Counted from the first letter of the stretch, positions 1 through 8,583 are shown. The stretch: 48,309 nucleotides of DNA from CAYRGG01 sp964423745 (GCA_964423745.1 CAYRGG010000027.1:1-48309), one strand, 5' to 3'. The notes: generated by a model not told the origin, from the sequence alone. Numbers and translations are program-made.

Positions 1-246
1 CCAGGTAATCCTTGAGCGTTTGTCGAAAGGCGGTTTTGTCATCGCTGTTGCCCGACAACGGTTTCATCAATAGCGGAATCCCTGCCTGGCGATCGACAAT
101 CAGTTGTAAACTAACTTGGTTCAAATCCGTTCGATGGTCACGACTATAGCCTTGGGTGATGTGAATCACTCCTCTTCGGCGCCTGTGTCACTGTTGTAGC
201 GCCCATCGGTATGAATGAGTGGCGAGCAGTCGGGTTGAGCGCTTTG
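1..246 (-). pseudogene. IS1634-like transposase remnant, frameshifted, cut by window edge
   Basis: Reading the minus strand from 246 down gives a segment containing LIHTDGRYNSD, then after a shift of frame near 169-174 a segment containing GVIHITQGYSRDHRTDLNQV and, further on, DRQAGIPLLMKPLSGN. These match the catalytic-core region of IS1634/IS4-group DDE transposases, where the two pieces are normally continuous. The shift looks like loss of one G in a run of G within the codons for Glu-Glu-Gly. An in-frame TAA at 247-249 lies just upstream, so the N-terminal half is missing here. The C-terminal part leaves the window at base 1. No terminal inverted repeat is visible. The family call rests on motif recognition; the loss of function is clear from the sequence unless it is an assembly error. 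Confidence 0.75.
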
Positions 247-273
247 TTAGGCTGTGTTTTCCGCAATATTTGC

Positions 274-513
274 TCAGCCTGCTGCTGCTTTTTTATTTAA
301 TAAGTTTAATAATTTACCTTGAATAGACTCTAGTATATTGTCCCTGACATAAGAACTCGCATTAATAATCTCTACACCAATTAATTCGCCTTTGTCATTC
401 AACTCAGCCGTTATATTTGGGCTCAATTCGATGCTGCCCGACTCCCTCTCTTCGGAAATAACGATATGTAGCACATCTTCATCTTCAAAATAATTCATTC
501 TCATCTTACTCAT
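274..513 (-). CDS. DUF2283 family small protein
   Basis: A 79-residue acidic protein beginning MSKMRMNYFEDEDVLHIV. The pattern of a short N-terminal strand, the segment DEDVLHIVIS, and then GELIGVEIINAS is typical of DUF2283 proteins, which are usually 60-80 residues long. No biochemical function is established for the family; members often sit beside small toxin-like genes. The start is supported by an AAGAGA ribosome-binding sequence about 8 bases upstream. No toxin-like partner is seen here: on one side is a transposase remnant and on the other a divergent pseudogene. The last residues (KKAAAG) run up to the edge of the transposase debris, so the C-terminus may have been altered by that insertion. 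Confidence 0.7.
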   Translation of the reverse strand: MSKMRMNYFEDEDVLHIVISEERESGSIELSPNITAELNDKGELIGVEIINASSYVRDNILESIQGKLLNLLNKKAAAG

Positions 514-570
514 TTGACGAATCTCTTTGTCTGTAATCTGAATTTAATCTGTTGACGTGTAATTGCATGA

Positions 571-1506
571 ATGGTGACAGGTATGATGGATTTATCATCT
601 TCGTCCCGGCGGTTGTACCTGACGCCCCAGTTTTTTAGCAACAAACCCGTTGAGCGGCTGCTGGGGGAAGCGATCGACTTTATTACTCAGCAACCCATGG
701 TGATTGTCGGGAGCGTCGCCCCCAATGGCCGGGTTTGGGCATCAGCGCTGTTTGGAAAGCCAGGATTCCTGCAAGCACAGGACGACCATATCTTAAGGTT
801 AACTATTTCCCAATCTTCCATGACCACAGACGAACCCCTTTGGAACAATGTAAATTACAAACCCCAGGTTGGTCTGCTGCTCATCGATTTAACATCACGC
901 CGACGGCTACGAATAAATGGTGTCATGCGACACGCGCAAGCGGCAGACTACGTGATTGATGTGGAACGGGCCTATCCCAACTGCCCTAAATATATCCAGC
1001 GACGTCAATGGAAAATGCCTGGGGCTGCGACACCCACGTCAACAAAACGTAGTCGGCGGGGAAAACAACTGGATGCAGAGCAACAGACGTGGATTGCGCA
1101 AGCTGATACGTTTTTTGTGGCCAGTGCTCACCCTGAGCAAGGCGTTGATGCGTCCTATCGCGGCGGACTACCGGGATTCGATTTGTTCAGGTGTTGAATC
1201 AAGGTAGACTCCGCATTCTAGATTATGCCGGTAACAGTATGTTCAACACCCTTGGCAACTTTGTCAGCCACCCCCCACGCTGGCCTAGTGTTTTTAGACT
1301 TCGATGGTGGCCATGTTTTGCAACTGAGCGGGCAGCCAGAGATTCTTTGGGATTTAGACGATCCTCAAGGAAATACAGGGGGAACTCATCGTTATTGGGA
1401 GTTTGAGGTGGAAGATTGGCAAGAGCGGGAACTGCCTTTTCGCCTTGCATGGAAACTGCTGGACTACTCGCCATTACTTCCCATTCCCAAGAGTATAAGA
1501 CCATAG
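571..1506 (+). pseudogene. pyridoxamine 5'-phosphate oxidase-like flavin-binding protein, two frameshifts
   Basis: Three reading frames join into one protein of about 310 residues. Frame one (571 to about 1180) has FITQQPMVIVGSVAPNGRVW and FLQAQDDHILRL, as in PNPOx-like split-barrel proteins. The next frame carries VLNQGRLRILDYAGNSMFN and TLGNFVSHP. A third frame from about 1275 has HAGLVFLDFDGGHVLQLSG and runs to the stop at 1506. The first break is near 1178-1186. The second fits one extra C in the run of six C at 1271-1276, since removing it restores SHPHAGLVF. Proteins of this group bind flavin and sometimes reduce small substrates, but the exact substrate is not known. With both shifts real, no full-length protein is made. 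Sequencing error in the C run is the main alternative. Confidence 0.8.
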
Positions 1507-1518
1507 ATGGAAAATACT

Positions 1519-2187
1519 CTAGTTTGTCCGCTTCATAACTAAACTCAACCCATCACCGATGGGCACTAAGCTTAAAACCACTCTATCATCTTGACGCATA
1601 TGGTCATTAAACGCACGGATGGCCACCGTGTTTGGATCGTTGTTGTCGGGATCAGCCACATAACCGTACCAAAGAACGTTATCCACCGCGATCAAACCGC
1701 CCGGTCGTAATAATTGCAACAACCGCTCGTAATAGAGAATATAGTTATCTTTATCCGCATCAATAAAGGCAAAGTCGAAAGTATTTGCTTGCCCTTCCAT
1801 AAGCAATGTGTCCAAGGTTTCTAAAGCTGGTGCTAAGCGAAGTTCAATTTTGTCAGCCACACCGGCAGCTTGCCAGTAACCTTGTGCCTTAGCGGTCCAT
1901 TCTTCACTAATGTCACAGGCGATAAGGCGTCCCTGAGGAGGCAACGCCAAAGCCACGGATAAAGCGCTATAGCCGGTAAAAACCCCCACCTCGATGGCTC
2001 GCTGTACTCCCATCAACCGAACCAGTAATGCCATAAACTGACCTTGCTCTGGCGCAATTTGCATATTGGCATGGGACATGCTCAAGGTATCTAAACGCAC
2101 TTGTTTAAGTATGTCTGGCTCCCTTAAAGAAATATCTAAAATGTACTGATAAATGGCAGAATTCATGTGAATGGTTTGGTTAGTCAT
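1519..2187 (-). CDS. class I SAM-dependent O-methyltransferase
   Basis: A 222-residue protein of the caffeoyl-CoA/catechol O-methyltransferase-like family. Visible motifs are the SAM-binding segment AIEVGVFTGYSALSVALAL (motif I), the acidic ACDIS that would contact the ribose, the metal-site region FAFIDADKDNY, and LRPGGLIAVDNVLWYG. The family transfers a methyl group from SAM to a hydroxyl on small aromatic or phenolic molecules using a divalent metal; the substrate here is unknown. I place the start at 2187 (MTNQTIHMN), where GAGG lies 8 bases upstream, and not at the longer reading from 2244, which would crowd the divergent cpdA start. Its 3' end faces the PNPOx-like pseudogene 12 bases away. 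Confidence 0.88.
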   Translation of the reverse strand: MTNQTIHMNSAIYQYILDISLREPDILKQVRLDTLSMSHANMQIAPEQGQFMALLVRLMGVQRAIEVGVFTGYSALSVALALPPQGRLIACDISEEWTAKAQGYWQAAGVADKIELRLAPALETLDTLLMEGQANTFDFAFIDADKDNYILYYERLLQLLRPGGLIAVDNVLWYGYVADPDNNDPNTVAIRAFNDHMRQDDRVVLSLVPIGDGLSLVMKRTN

Positions 2188-2266
2188 TAAAATATCCTCA
2201 AAAATCAGTTCACCCGTGCTTGACAAGGATTGTATAAAATACAAATAGAATGTCAGGAGAGTTTAT

Positions 2267-3073
2267 TTGAAAGACAAACAAGTCTCACCCTTGCGGGTTA
2301 TCCAGCTGTCCGATACCCATATTCAGTCTAAGCAGGGCGGGCATTTATGGCAGGTGGATGTGGACGCTAATTTAGTGGCAGTTATAGAACGGCTTAAAAC
2401 ACACCATTGGCCAGCAGACCTCATTTTAGTCACCGGTGATCTCGTGCAAGATGAAGGGGCAGCTGCTTATCGTCGGTTTCATGAATTTTTGGCGCCTTTG
2501 GAAGTACCTGTGTATTGTTTACCAGGCAATCACGATGACCCAACAATCCTTAGTGAAACCTTAGTCGATAATACAGTGCGTGAGCAACGCCACGCTATAG
2601 CTGGAAATTGGCAATTTATTTTACTGGATTCAACCATGAAGGACTCTCCTAACGGCTATCTAGCAGAATCTGAATTGCTGTTCCTTGACAGTATGCTTGC
2701 GACCTATACTAACCACCACACGATGGTGTGCTTGCATCATCAGCCTGTTCCTATTGGTAGCGCCTGGCTGGATACCATGACGGTCAGCAATGGCGCTGAA
2801 TTTTTTGCCATCGTGGATAAACATCCTCATGTAAAAGCGGTGATTTGGGGTCATATTCATCAAGCATTTGCACAACAACGACGCGGCATAGCACTACTGA
2901 GCGCACCGTCTACCTGTGTCCAATTTCAACCCGCTCAGGCAACGCCAAAGGCAGATACGTTAACGCCCGGTTATCGTTGGTTTGAGTTACATGAAGATGG
3001 TCATATTAAGAGTGGCGTAGAGCGAATTTCCTCATTTGTTGAGACTAGCGAAAATCATCATGAGACTACTTGA
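2267..3073 (+). CDS. cpdA: 3',5'-cyclic-AMP phosphodiesterase CpdA
   Basis: A 268-residue calcineurin-like metallophosphoesterase. All metal-binding blocks are present in order: QLSDTHI near the N-terminus, GDLVQDEG, GNHDD, the lone HHQP block and WGHIHQ. The length and spacing match CpdA (Icc), which hydrolyses cAMP to AMP in the cytoplasm and so tunes CRP-dependent control, for example of sugar-use genes. The start is a TTG at 2267 with AGGAG about 7 bases upstream; no ATG fits. It is transcribed away from the O-methyltransferase and followed by sirB1-like and aldolase genes on the same strand. A cyclic-nucleotide-binding transporter lies 8 kb away, but a link between them is only inference. 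Confidence 0.9.
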   Translation: MKDKQVSPLRVIQLSDTHIQSKQGGHLWQVDVDANLVAVIERLKTHHWPADLILVTGDLVQDEGAAAYRRFHEFLAPLEVPVYCLPGNHDDPTILSETLVDNTVREQRHAIAGNWQFILLDSTMKDSPNGYLAESELLFLDSMLATYTNHHTMVCLHHQPVPIGSAWLDTMTVSNGAEFFAIVDKHPHVKAVIWGHIHQAFAQQRRGIALLSAPSTCVQFQPAQATPKADTLTPGYRWFELHEDGHIKSGVERISSFVETSENHHETT

Positions 3074-3147
3074 TGGCCTAAAAATTGCTTTTTCTGAGTA
3101 GTAGAATTTGTTAATTTTGGTCATTATTTTTTAAGCGAGCTAACACG

Positions 3148-3981
3148 ATGAACGGGAACGGGACCTTTAGTCAATGCATCAGCGTTCCAGAGGCAGACTT
3201 AGATTTAGCCCATGCCTGCCTGCTGATTGCTCAAAGTGAATATCCTAAACTTGATGTCAATGCTTATCTAGGACAATTAGATAACCTTGCAGCGGCAGTT
3301 GCCATGCGCCTGGGTAGCGACAAATCTCCCCAAAGCACACTCGCTGCTATCAATCAGACGCTTTTTGAAGACCAGGGATTTACCGGAAATTCAGAAAACT
3401 ATTACGACCCCTGCAACAGTTTTCTCAACCATGTATTGGATCGTCGCTTAGGTATTCCTATTAGCTTATCGATTATTTATATGGAAATTGCACACCGTCT
3501 TGGTTTAGTGTTACAAGGGGTTTCTTTTCCAGGTCATTTTCTAGTTAAACTCCCCCTTCCCGGGGGTGACATTGTTATCGATCCTTTTTTCAGCGGTGTT
3601 ACCCTAAACGATTTGGAACTCATGAACCGTATCGTAACCCTGTTTGGTAGTTATCCTGCGGATTTAGATTTACAAAACATAATGACAGGAGTAGGAAAAA
3701 AGGCGATTCTAGCCCGCATGTTACGTAATTTAAAAAATATCTATATGCAAAAGGGGGATTATCATCGAGCTTTGTCGATGAGTAACAATCTGATGATTGT
3801 AACCCCCACGAGCGCTACCGAGATCCGTGATCGCGGTGTTATTTTGGAATATTTAGAATGTACTAACGCCGCATTATATGATTATCAACAATACCTTGAG
3901 CTGGCGCCCAATGCCCAAGACCAGCAGATTATTCGGGGGCGTATGTTAGCGCTACATCATGCAATGCCTACGGTTCACTGA
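3148..3981 (+). CDS. sirB1: SirB1-family transglutaminase-like / TPR protein
   Basis: A 277-residue protein with the SirB1 hallmarks: an N-terminal helical region (ACLLIAQSEYPKLDVNAYL), a transglutaminase-like core with the segment NYYDPCNSFLNHVLDRRLG, then GIPISLSIIYMEIAHRLGL and SFPGHFLVKL. The C-terminal third has helical repeats (RGVILEYLECTNAALYDYQQYLELAPNA) that look like a TPR unit. In typical gammaproteobacteria sirB1 sits near prmC and kdsA, but its biochemical role is unresolved. Here it is between cpdA (75 bases upstream) and an aldolase gene (11 bases downstream), probably cotranscribed with the latter. The family assignment is firm; function is not. Confidence 0.87.
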   Translation: MNGNGTFSQCISVPEADLDLAHACLLIAQSEYPKLDVNAYLGQLDNLAAAVAMRLGSDKSPQSTLAAINQTLFEDQGFTGNSENYYDPCNSFLNHVLDRRLGIPISLSIIYMEIAHRLGLVLQGVSFPGHFLVKLPLPGGDIVIDPFFSGVTLNDLELMNRIVTLFGSYPADLDLQNIMTGVGKKAILARMLRNLKNIYMQKGDYHRALSMSNNLMIVTPTSATEIRDRGVILEYLECTNAALYDYQQYLELAPNAQDQQIIRGRMLALHHAMPTVH

Positions 3982-3992
3982 CCCAGTGCTCT

Positions 3993-4550
3993 ATGACTGA
4001 TCAAGAAGATCTTGTCCGTCATTATCGGTGGTTGCGGCAATATGGCTTGAATGACTCCCACAGCGGCAATGCATCTATTCGTGATGGAGATAAGTTGTGG
4101 ATTACCCCGACGGGCTGCTGTGCAGATACCTTAGCCAAAGATGATTTAGTGGCCTGTCATATGGAAGGTTCATTGGGTCAGGGGGCCTCACTAGACGCCC
4201 CTCTACACCTGGCAGTCTATCAAGCAAACCCTAAAACCCGCGCTGTCCTTCACAGTCATGGCCCCTATACCGTGGCCATGACCCTCGATGGCAACGCTTT
4301 TGTACCCAAAGATTTTGAAGGACAGCTCTTTTTTAGTCGAGTATCCGTGATAACCATTCCCTATGAGCAATATGTGGATGAATCACCCCATTTGGTATCT
4401 GAACTACTCACTGAATCACCCATCGCTATTGTGCGAGGCCATGGCGTCTACGCCCGGGGCGACACCCTTAATCTTGCTTACAAATGGACCTGTTCTTTAG
4501 AGCTATCAGCTAAAACTGCCTTTATTGCACAACAAGCTCAAAAAATGTGA
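3993..4550 (+). CDS. class II aldolase/adducin-family protein
   Basis: A 185-residue protein that spans a short class II aldolase domain. The N-terminal HSGNASIRDGDKLWITPTG is the substrate phosphate-binding region. DAPLHLAVYQANPKTRAVLH, followed directly by SHGPY, gives the metal-binding histidines of the family, and IVRGHGVYARG supplies a later histidine. Members cleave or epimerise sugar phosphates such as fuculose-1-phosphate, ribulose-5-phosphate or methylthioribulose-1-phosphate. The substrate cannot be told from the sequence. It starts 11 bases after the sirB1 stop, which suggests cotranscription, and its 3' end faces the rubredoxin gene. Confidence 0.85.
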   Translation: MTDQEDLVRHYRWLRQYGLNDSHSGNASIRDGDKLWITPTGCCADTLAKDDLVACHMEGSLGQGASLDAPLHLAVYQANPKTRAVLHSHGPYTVAMTLDGNAFVPKDFEGQLFFSRVSVITIPYEQYVDESPHLVSELLTESPIAIVRGHGVYARGDTLNLAYKWTCSLELSAKTAFIAQQAQKM

Positions 4551-4586
4551 TTTATGAAAAAGCAAGTTATTTTTAGAGAAAAATAG

Positions 4587-4751
4587 CTAGATCTCTATCA
4601 TTTCAAAATCTTCCTTGGTGGCGCCACATTCTGGGCAAACCCATGCTAAAGGAACATCCTCCCATCGGGTACCGGGCTCAATGCCGTCCTCTGGCCATCC
4701 TTTTTCCTCTTCATAAACAAATCCACAAATCACACACATATAAGTTTTCAT
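4587..4751 (-). CDS. rubA: rubredoxin
   Basis: A 54-residue protein read on the minus strand from ATG at 4751 to TAG at 4587, starting MKTYMCVICGFVYEEEKGWP. It has the two rubredoxin knuckles, CVICGFVY (C6, C9) and WVCPECGATKEDF (C39, C42), which bind one iron atom with four cysteines. It also has the conserved aromatic and proline positions between them (PGTRWEDVP). Length is normal for the family. Rubredoxins carry single electrons to oxygenases such as AlkB or to oxygen-detoxifying enzymes. The gene is short enough to be missed by length-filtered gene finding. It is divergent from thiD, an arrangement seen in many gammaproteobacteria, and convergent with the aldolase gene. Confidence 0.95.
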   Translation of the reverse strand: MKTYMCVICGFVYEEEKGWPEDGIEPGTRWEDVPLAWVCPECGATKEDFEMIEI

Positions 4752-4977
4752 GTAATCTTTATGACTCCATCAATTTTCTTATCAACAGACCGCTATAACC
4801 AGTTAAACAACAGCAAAAGAATGGCTCTTTTTAGTTAGGCGAATACCTCAAAAACTCGCGAAATTATTACTGCAGGGTATTTTCCCATGCTCATCCGTTA
4901 AGTAAAACCCAGCATAAGGTGTTAAAATTCATAAACCCTTTAAGTGACCAAACGACTTTAGGACTCGCATACCCGTT

Positions 4978-5787
4978 ATGACATCTACCTTTTCCATGCC
5001 TGTTGTGCTTATTTTGGCAGGGAATGATCCCAGTGGCGGTGCGGGTATTGCCGCAGACATTGAATCTTTAGTCAGCGTTGGCTGTCACCCTGCTCCAGTT
5101 ATCACCGCCTTGACCGTTCAGGACACGCAAAACGTCAAGGAGATGGTGCCTTTGAGTCCAGGACTTTTGGCTGCGCAAGCCCGCGCCGTGCTGGAGGATA
5201 TGCCCGTCGCAGCCATCAAAATTGGCCTAACAGGTAGTGTAGAGAACACCGAAGTGATTCATACCTTATTAATGGATTATCCCCATATTCCGGTTATTTT
5301 GGATCCCATACTGGCTGCTGGCGGTGGCACACAATTGGCTACTCTGGATCTTTTGGATGCGCTGCGCACCTTACTATTACCCTTGACAACAGTATTGACG
5401 CCTAATAGCCCTGAGGCGCGTCGTTTAGCCCCGGCGGCAGACAGCCTAGAAGCCTGCGCCAGCGCCTTGTTGGAAACAAATTGTAAGTTTGTACTGATCA
5501 CAGGGACCCATGAAGATTCTCCACAAGTCACCAACATATTGTATGGCAACTATCGTCTCTTAGAGACATTCACCTGGGAGCGGCTACCCTATTCTTACCA
5601 TGGCTCAGGTTGCACTCTAGCAGCAACTATCGCTGGGTTCATCGCCCATGGCGAAGAACCACGCTCAGCGATTCGTCGGGCGCAAAACTACACCTTTGAA
5701 GCGCTCCGGGCAGGTTATCAGCCTGGTAAGGGTCAACATATCCCACGGCGTCTATTCTGGGCCACAAAAAACAATTCAAGTTCATGA
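4978..5787 (+). CDS. thiD: hydroxymethylpyrimidine/phosphomethylpyrimidine kinase ThiD
   Basis: A 269-residue ribokinase-fold enzyme. The N-terminus VLILAGNDPSGGAGIAADIE is the HMP-binding motif of ThiD, followed by ALTVQDTQNV and, later, IKIGLTGS. The segment VILDPILAAGGG and the C-terminal YSYHGSGCTLAATIAGFIAHG, with the anion hole and catalytic region, complete the family pattern. ThiD phosphorylates hydroxymethylpyrimidine twice to give HMP-PP for thiamine synthesis in the cytoplasm. The stop overlaps the thiE start by four bases (ATGA), so the two are translationally coupled. I looked for a TPP riboswitch in the 226 bases upstream and saw none. Confidence 0.95.
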   Translation: MTSTFSMPVVLILAGNDPSGGAGIAADIESLVSVGCHPAPVITALTVQDTQNVKEMVPLSPGLLAAQARAVLEDMPVAAIKIGLTGSVENTEVIHTLLMDYPHIPVILDPILAAGGGTQLATLDLLDALRTLLLPLTTVLTPNSPEARRLAPAADSLEACASALLETNCKFVLITGTHEDSPQVTNILYGNYRLLETFTWERLPYSYHGSGCTLAATIAGFIAHGEEPRSAIRRAQNYTFEALRAGYQPGKGQHIPRRLFWATKNNSSS

Positions 5788-6407
5788 AACTCGCCTGTCG
5801 TGGTCTCTATGCCATTACGGATACTGGGTTATTAACCAATACTTCCTCACTTGTTGAAGCAGTCATACAAGCTATTTTGGGAGGCGCTCAGTTGATTCAG
5901 TACCGCGACAAAAGCACCGACCAAAACCAGCGCCAACAGCAAGCCCAAGCCCTAAACATATTATGTGGCGCATATGGCGTTCCCTTGATTATCAACGATG
6001 ATGTGAAGTTGGCAGCCACCGTCAATGCCGCCGGCGTTCACTTGGGCAAAGACGATGCATCACTGCAACTAGCTCGCGTTAGCCTGGGCGATACCGCTAT
6101 TATCGGCGTCTCTTGTTATAACCGTCTAGATCTAGCCCTTAAAGCTACTCAAATGGGCGCCGACTATGTGGCTTTTGGAAGCTTTTTCCCCTCCTCCACC
6201 AAACCTGCTGCCGTAGCAGCGGATATTTCCTTGCTGAAGGAGGCAAAACAACGTCTCGGTGTGCCTATTGTCGCCATCGGTGGCATCACACCTAGCAATG
6301 GTCAAGCCTTGGTGAATGCGGGCGCCGATTTTCTAGCGGTGATCAGTGGCCTTTTTGCCGATGTCGATATTCGTAGCGCGGCGCAAGCCTATAGCATACT
6401 GTTTTAA
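5784..6407 (+). CDS. thiE: thiamine-phosphate synthase ThiE
   Basis: A 207-residue TIM-barrel protein. The segments GLYAITDTGLL, LIQYRDKSTDQNQR, VPLIINDDVKLA, AAGVHLGKDDAS and ADYVAFGSFFPSSTKP occur in the order typical of ThiE. The last holds the phosphate-binding loop, and IVAIGGITPSNG and FLAVISGLF follow. ThiE joins HMP-PP and thiazole phosphate to form thiamine phosphate. It overlaps thiD by four bases, giving a two-gene thiamine operon. Length is normal. No other thiamine genes (thiC, thiG, thiS) are in the window, so the rest of the pathway must be elsewhere. Confidence 0.94.
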   Translation: MKLACRGLYAITDTGLLTNTSSLVEAVIQAILGGAQLIQYRDKSTDQNQRQQQAQALNILCGAYGVPLIINDDVKLAATVNAAGVHLGKDDASLQLARVSLGDTAIIGVSCYNRLDLALKATQMGADYVAFGSFFPSSTKPAAVAADISLLKEAKQRLGVPIVAIGGITPSNGQALVNAGADFLAVISGLFADVDIRSAAQAYSILF

Positions 6408-6516
6408 AAGCATCTATAAACCTCATAAAGTTACCCTTTTCGTCTAAGCTTTCATGGATGATGCTGATATGATGGCGAGTACAGTTGATTAATTAAACCT
6501 ATTGCAGGTGGCAACC

Positions 6517-7245
6517 ATGTCCCTTACTGCACAACAATTAGCCGAACAAATGCCGGATGGCCGACAGTTACTGAGCGATGAACCCGAGATGGAAAGTTCT
6601 CTACATTATCAGCAATTAGCGTTACTGGTCAGTTGTTTGGAATGGTATTGGCAGCGGCGCAACGACTTTTTTATCGGCGCTAACCTAACCGTGTATTACG
6701 ATCATCAGCAATTGCGTAAACGGGCTTTTTCGGGACCCGATTTCTTTTTCGTGCGTCATGTGATACGCGAACCACGCAATTCTTGGGTCGTCTGGGAAGA
6801 AGGTGGTCGCTACCCAGACCTGATCATCGAGTTATTGTCGGATTCCACGGCTACAGTCGATAGAAACAAAAAAAAGACCCTTTATCAAAACGTCTTTCGT
6901 ACACCCGAATATTTTTGGTTTTCACCGGTAACATTAGAATTCGCGGGTTTCCGCTTAACCCTAGGACACTATGAAGCGATCCCCGTGGACCCACGGGGTT
7001 GGCGTTGGAGCGAAGTGCTGGGATTGTACCTGGGTGTTGAGAATAATGAATTACGTTATTTTGATGCTCAAGGCAATAAAGTACTTACCCCCACTGAAGC
7101 GGCTAATTTAGAACGTCAGCGGGCAGAGCAAGAACGCGAACGGGCAGAGCAAGAACGCGAACGGGCAGAGCAAGAACGCGAACGGGCAGAAAAACTAACG
7201 CAACGGTTAAAAGATTTAGGTGTTGAACCTGACGATCTGAGTTAA
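6517..7245 (+). CDS. Uma2-family (DUF820) putative endonuclease with a charged repeat tail
   Basis: A 242-residue protein. The core has the restriction-endonuclease-like pattern of DUF820/Uma2: SGPDFFFV, then YPDLIIELLSDSTATVDRNKK, LYQNVFRTPEYFWF and a terminal strand EFAGFRL. The acidic residues in PDF and IIEL would be the metal ligands. Such proteins are very abundant in cyanobacteria and some large proteobacterial genomes; their real role is not settled. I prefer the ATG at 6517, which has AGGTGG upstream, over an upstream TTG at 6502. The C-terminus carries three exact heptads of RAEQERE, predicted to form a coiled coil, encoded by a 21-bp tandem repeat. Confidence 0.82.
   Translation: MSLTAQQLAEQMPDGRQLLSDEPEMESSLHYQQLALLVSCLEWYWQRRNDFFIGANLTVYYDHQQLRKRAFSGPDFFFVRHVIREPRNSWVVWEEGGRYPDLIIELLSDSTATVDRNKKKTLYQNVFRTPEYFWFSPVTLEFAGFRLTLGHYEAIPVDPRGWRWSEVLGLYLGVENNELRYFDAQGNKVLTPTEAANLERQRAEQERERAEQERERAEQERERAEKLTQRLKDLGVEPDDLS
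7120..7190 (+). repeat. 21-bp tandem repeat inside the Uma2 gene
   Basis: Three identical 21-bp units (7120-7140, 7141-7161, 7162-7182) and a partial fourth encode the heptad RAEQERE. The unit length keeps the reading frame, so copy number can change by slippage without breaking the gene. The heptad is highly charged and helix-forming. Confidence 0.95.
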
Positions 7246-7380
7246 AAGCACATTTATTGATATCAATAACTTATAAAAATCCTCAGTAGACTATTCCATA
7301 ATTTAAAAGGAATATTTCTCGCAGCGGTTGTTGTTAGAATAATTTCTTATAGGATTAAACGTTAACTGTCGGTATTCATC

Positions 7381-8583
7381 ATGAAAGGATTTGAAACCGT
7401 CAACCTAAAGATACGACCAAGCCATCCAGATTTTCTCGATTTACCCTGGGAGCAATCCCTTGCCGATTGGAACTGTGAGCGGTTTGTGGATTTTCCCCGT
7501 GGACCTTCCCGCCATCAAGTCCGTTTTATCCTCTATGACGAAGGCATTTACGTCATTAAAGAATTACCCACAGCCGCTGCCCGTCAGGAATATAACGCAC
7601 TGCGCCTGCTGGAATTCAAAGACGTGGCAACCGCCATTTCCGTGGGTATCGTCGAGGGCCGTTATCCTGATTTTGGCGCCGAAAGATCCGCTGCGTTGAT
7701 TAGCCGTTACTTAGAGCTTTCTTTTTCTTATCAAGAACTGGTCCAGGGTCCGGGGTTCGGTACACGCCGCAACCAGTTGCTGGACGCCTTTGCTGAACTC
7801 TTGGTGGAACTGCATTTGGCTGGTTGTTTTTGGGGGGACTGCTCACTGGCCAACGTGTTGTATCGCTATGATGCCGAGGCCATTGAACCCATTATGATCG
7901 ACGCCGAAACCTCTGTCATTCGTGACACCCTATCTGCCGGACAGCGGGAAGAAGATTTACAGATTATGATTATGAATGTAGCCGGTGGCATGGCTGACAT
8001 CGCCGCTTCTCAGGGGATAGCCATCGACGATGCTGATTTGACCTTGGGAGAAGATATCGCCGAACGCTACCGAGCACTCTGGCAGGAACTCAATGATCCT
8101 GAAATTATCACTGCCGATGAACGCTATAAAATTACTGAGAAGATTCAGCGCCTCAATAATTTGGGATTTAATGTGGATGAAGTGGACCTGGTTCCGGCTG
8201 AAGGGGGTGGGCGTTTGCGTATGAAGGTGAAAGTCGGCGGGCGCAGCTTCCACACCAGCAAACTTAAAGGCTTGACGGGTATCGATGCCCTCGACCGGCA
8301 AGCCCGACAGATTCTATCGGATTTACATTATTACCATGCCCAGAATGGCGTTTGTACCCCCACCGGCAAGGCGGTAGCTGCCGTGCAATGGCGTGTTGGA
8401 GTTTTTGAGCCTATGCTTGAGCGCTTACGAGGCATAACGGGTATTGATGAACCCATTCAAGCCTATTGCAATTTATTGCATCACCGCTATCTCAAATCCT
8501 GTGAATACGCTTGCGATGTAGGCACCGAAGCGGCTTTTCAAGATTGGCTAGCTATCGGCAAGCCGGGTCACTTTCGCAGTTAA
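7381..8583 (+). CDS. DUF4032 domain protein, kinase-like
   Basis: A 400-residue soluble protein. The N-terminal half resembles lipopolysaccharide-kinase/RIO-like folds: YVIKELPTAAARQEYNALRL could give the ATP-binding Lys and Glu, WGDCSLANVLY resembles the catalytic loop, and PIMIDAETSV resembles the metal-binding DFG-like site. The C-terminal half (TADERYKITEKIQRLNNLGFNVDEVDLV to the end) is the DUF4032 region. The family is best known from actinobacteria and its substrate is unknown. It stands alone, 135 bases after the Uma2 gene and convergent with the MFS gene. No clear Shine-Dalgarno sequence precedes the ATG. The kinase role is inferred. Confidence 0.75.
   Translation: MKGFETVNLKIRPSHPDFLDLPWEQSLADWNCERFVDFPRGPSRHQVRFILYDEGIYVIKELPTAAARQEYNALRLLEFKDVATAISVGIVEGRYPDFGAERSAALISRYLELSFSYQELVQGPGFGTRRNQLLDAFAELLVELHLAGCFWGDCSLANVLYRYDAEAIEPIMIDAETSVIRDTLSAGQREEDLQIMIMNVAGGMADIAASQGIAIDDADLTLGEDIAERYRALWQELNDPEIITADERYKITEKIQRLNNLGFNVDEVDLVPAEGGGRLRMKVKVGGRSFHTSKLKGLTGIDALDRQARQILSDLHYYHAQNGVCTPTGKAVAAVQWRVGVFEPMLERLRGITGIDEPIQAYCNLLHHRYLKSCEYACDVGTEAAFQDWLAIGKPGHFRS

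Noticed and set aside
2220..2251. TTGACA at 2220-2225 with TATAAA or TAGAAT as a cpdA promoter
   Set aside because: Spacers are 7 and 20 bases, and the second would place the transcript start too close to the ribosome-binding site.
4752..4977. Possible TPP riboswitch upstream of thiD
   Set aside because: The conserved CTGAGA and ACCTG-type blocks and pairing of the TPP aptamer are not present.
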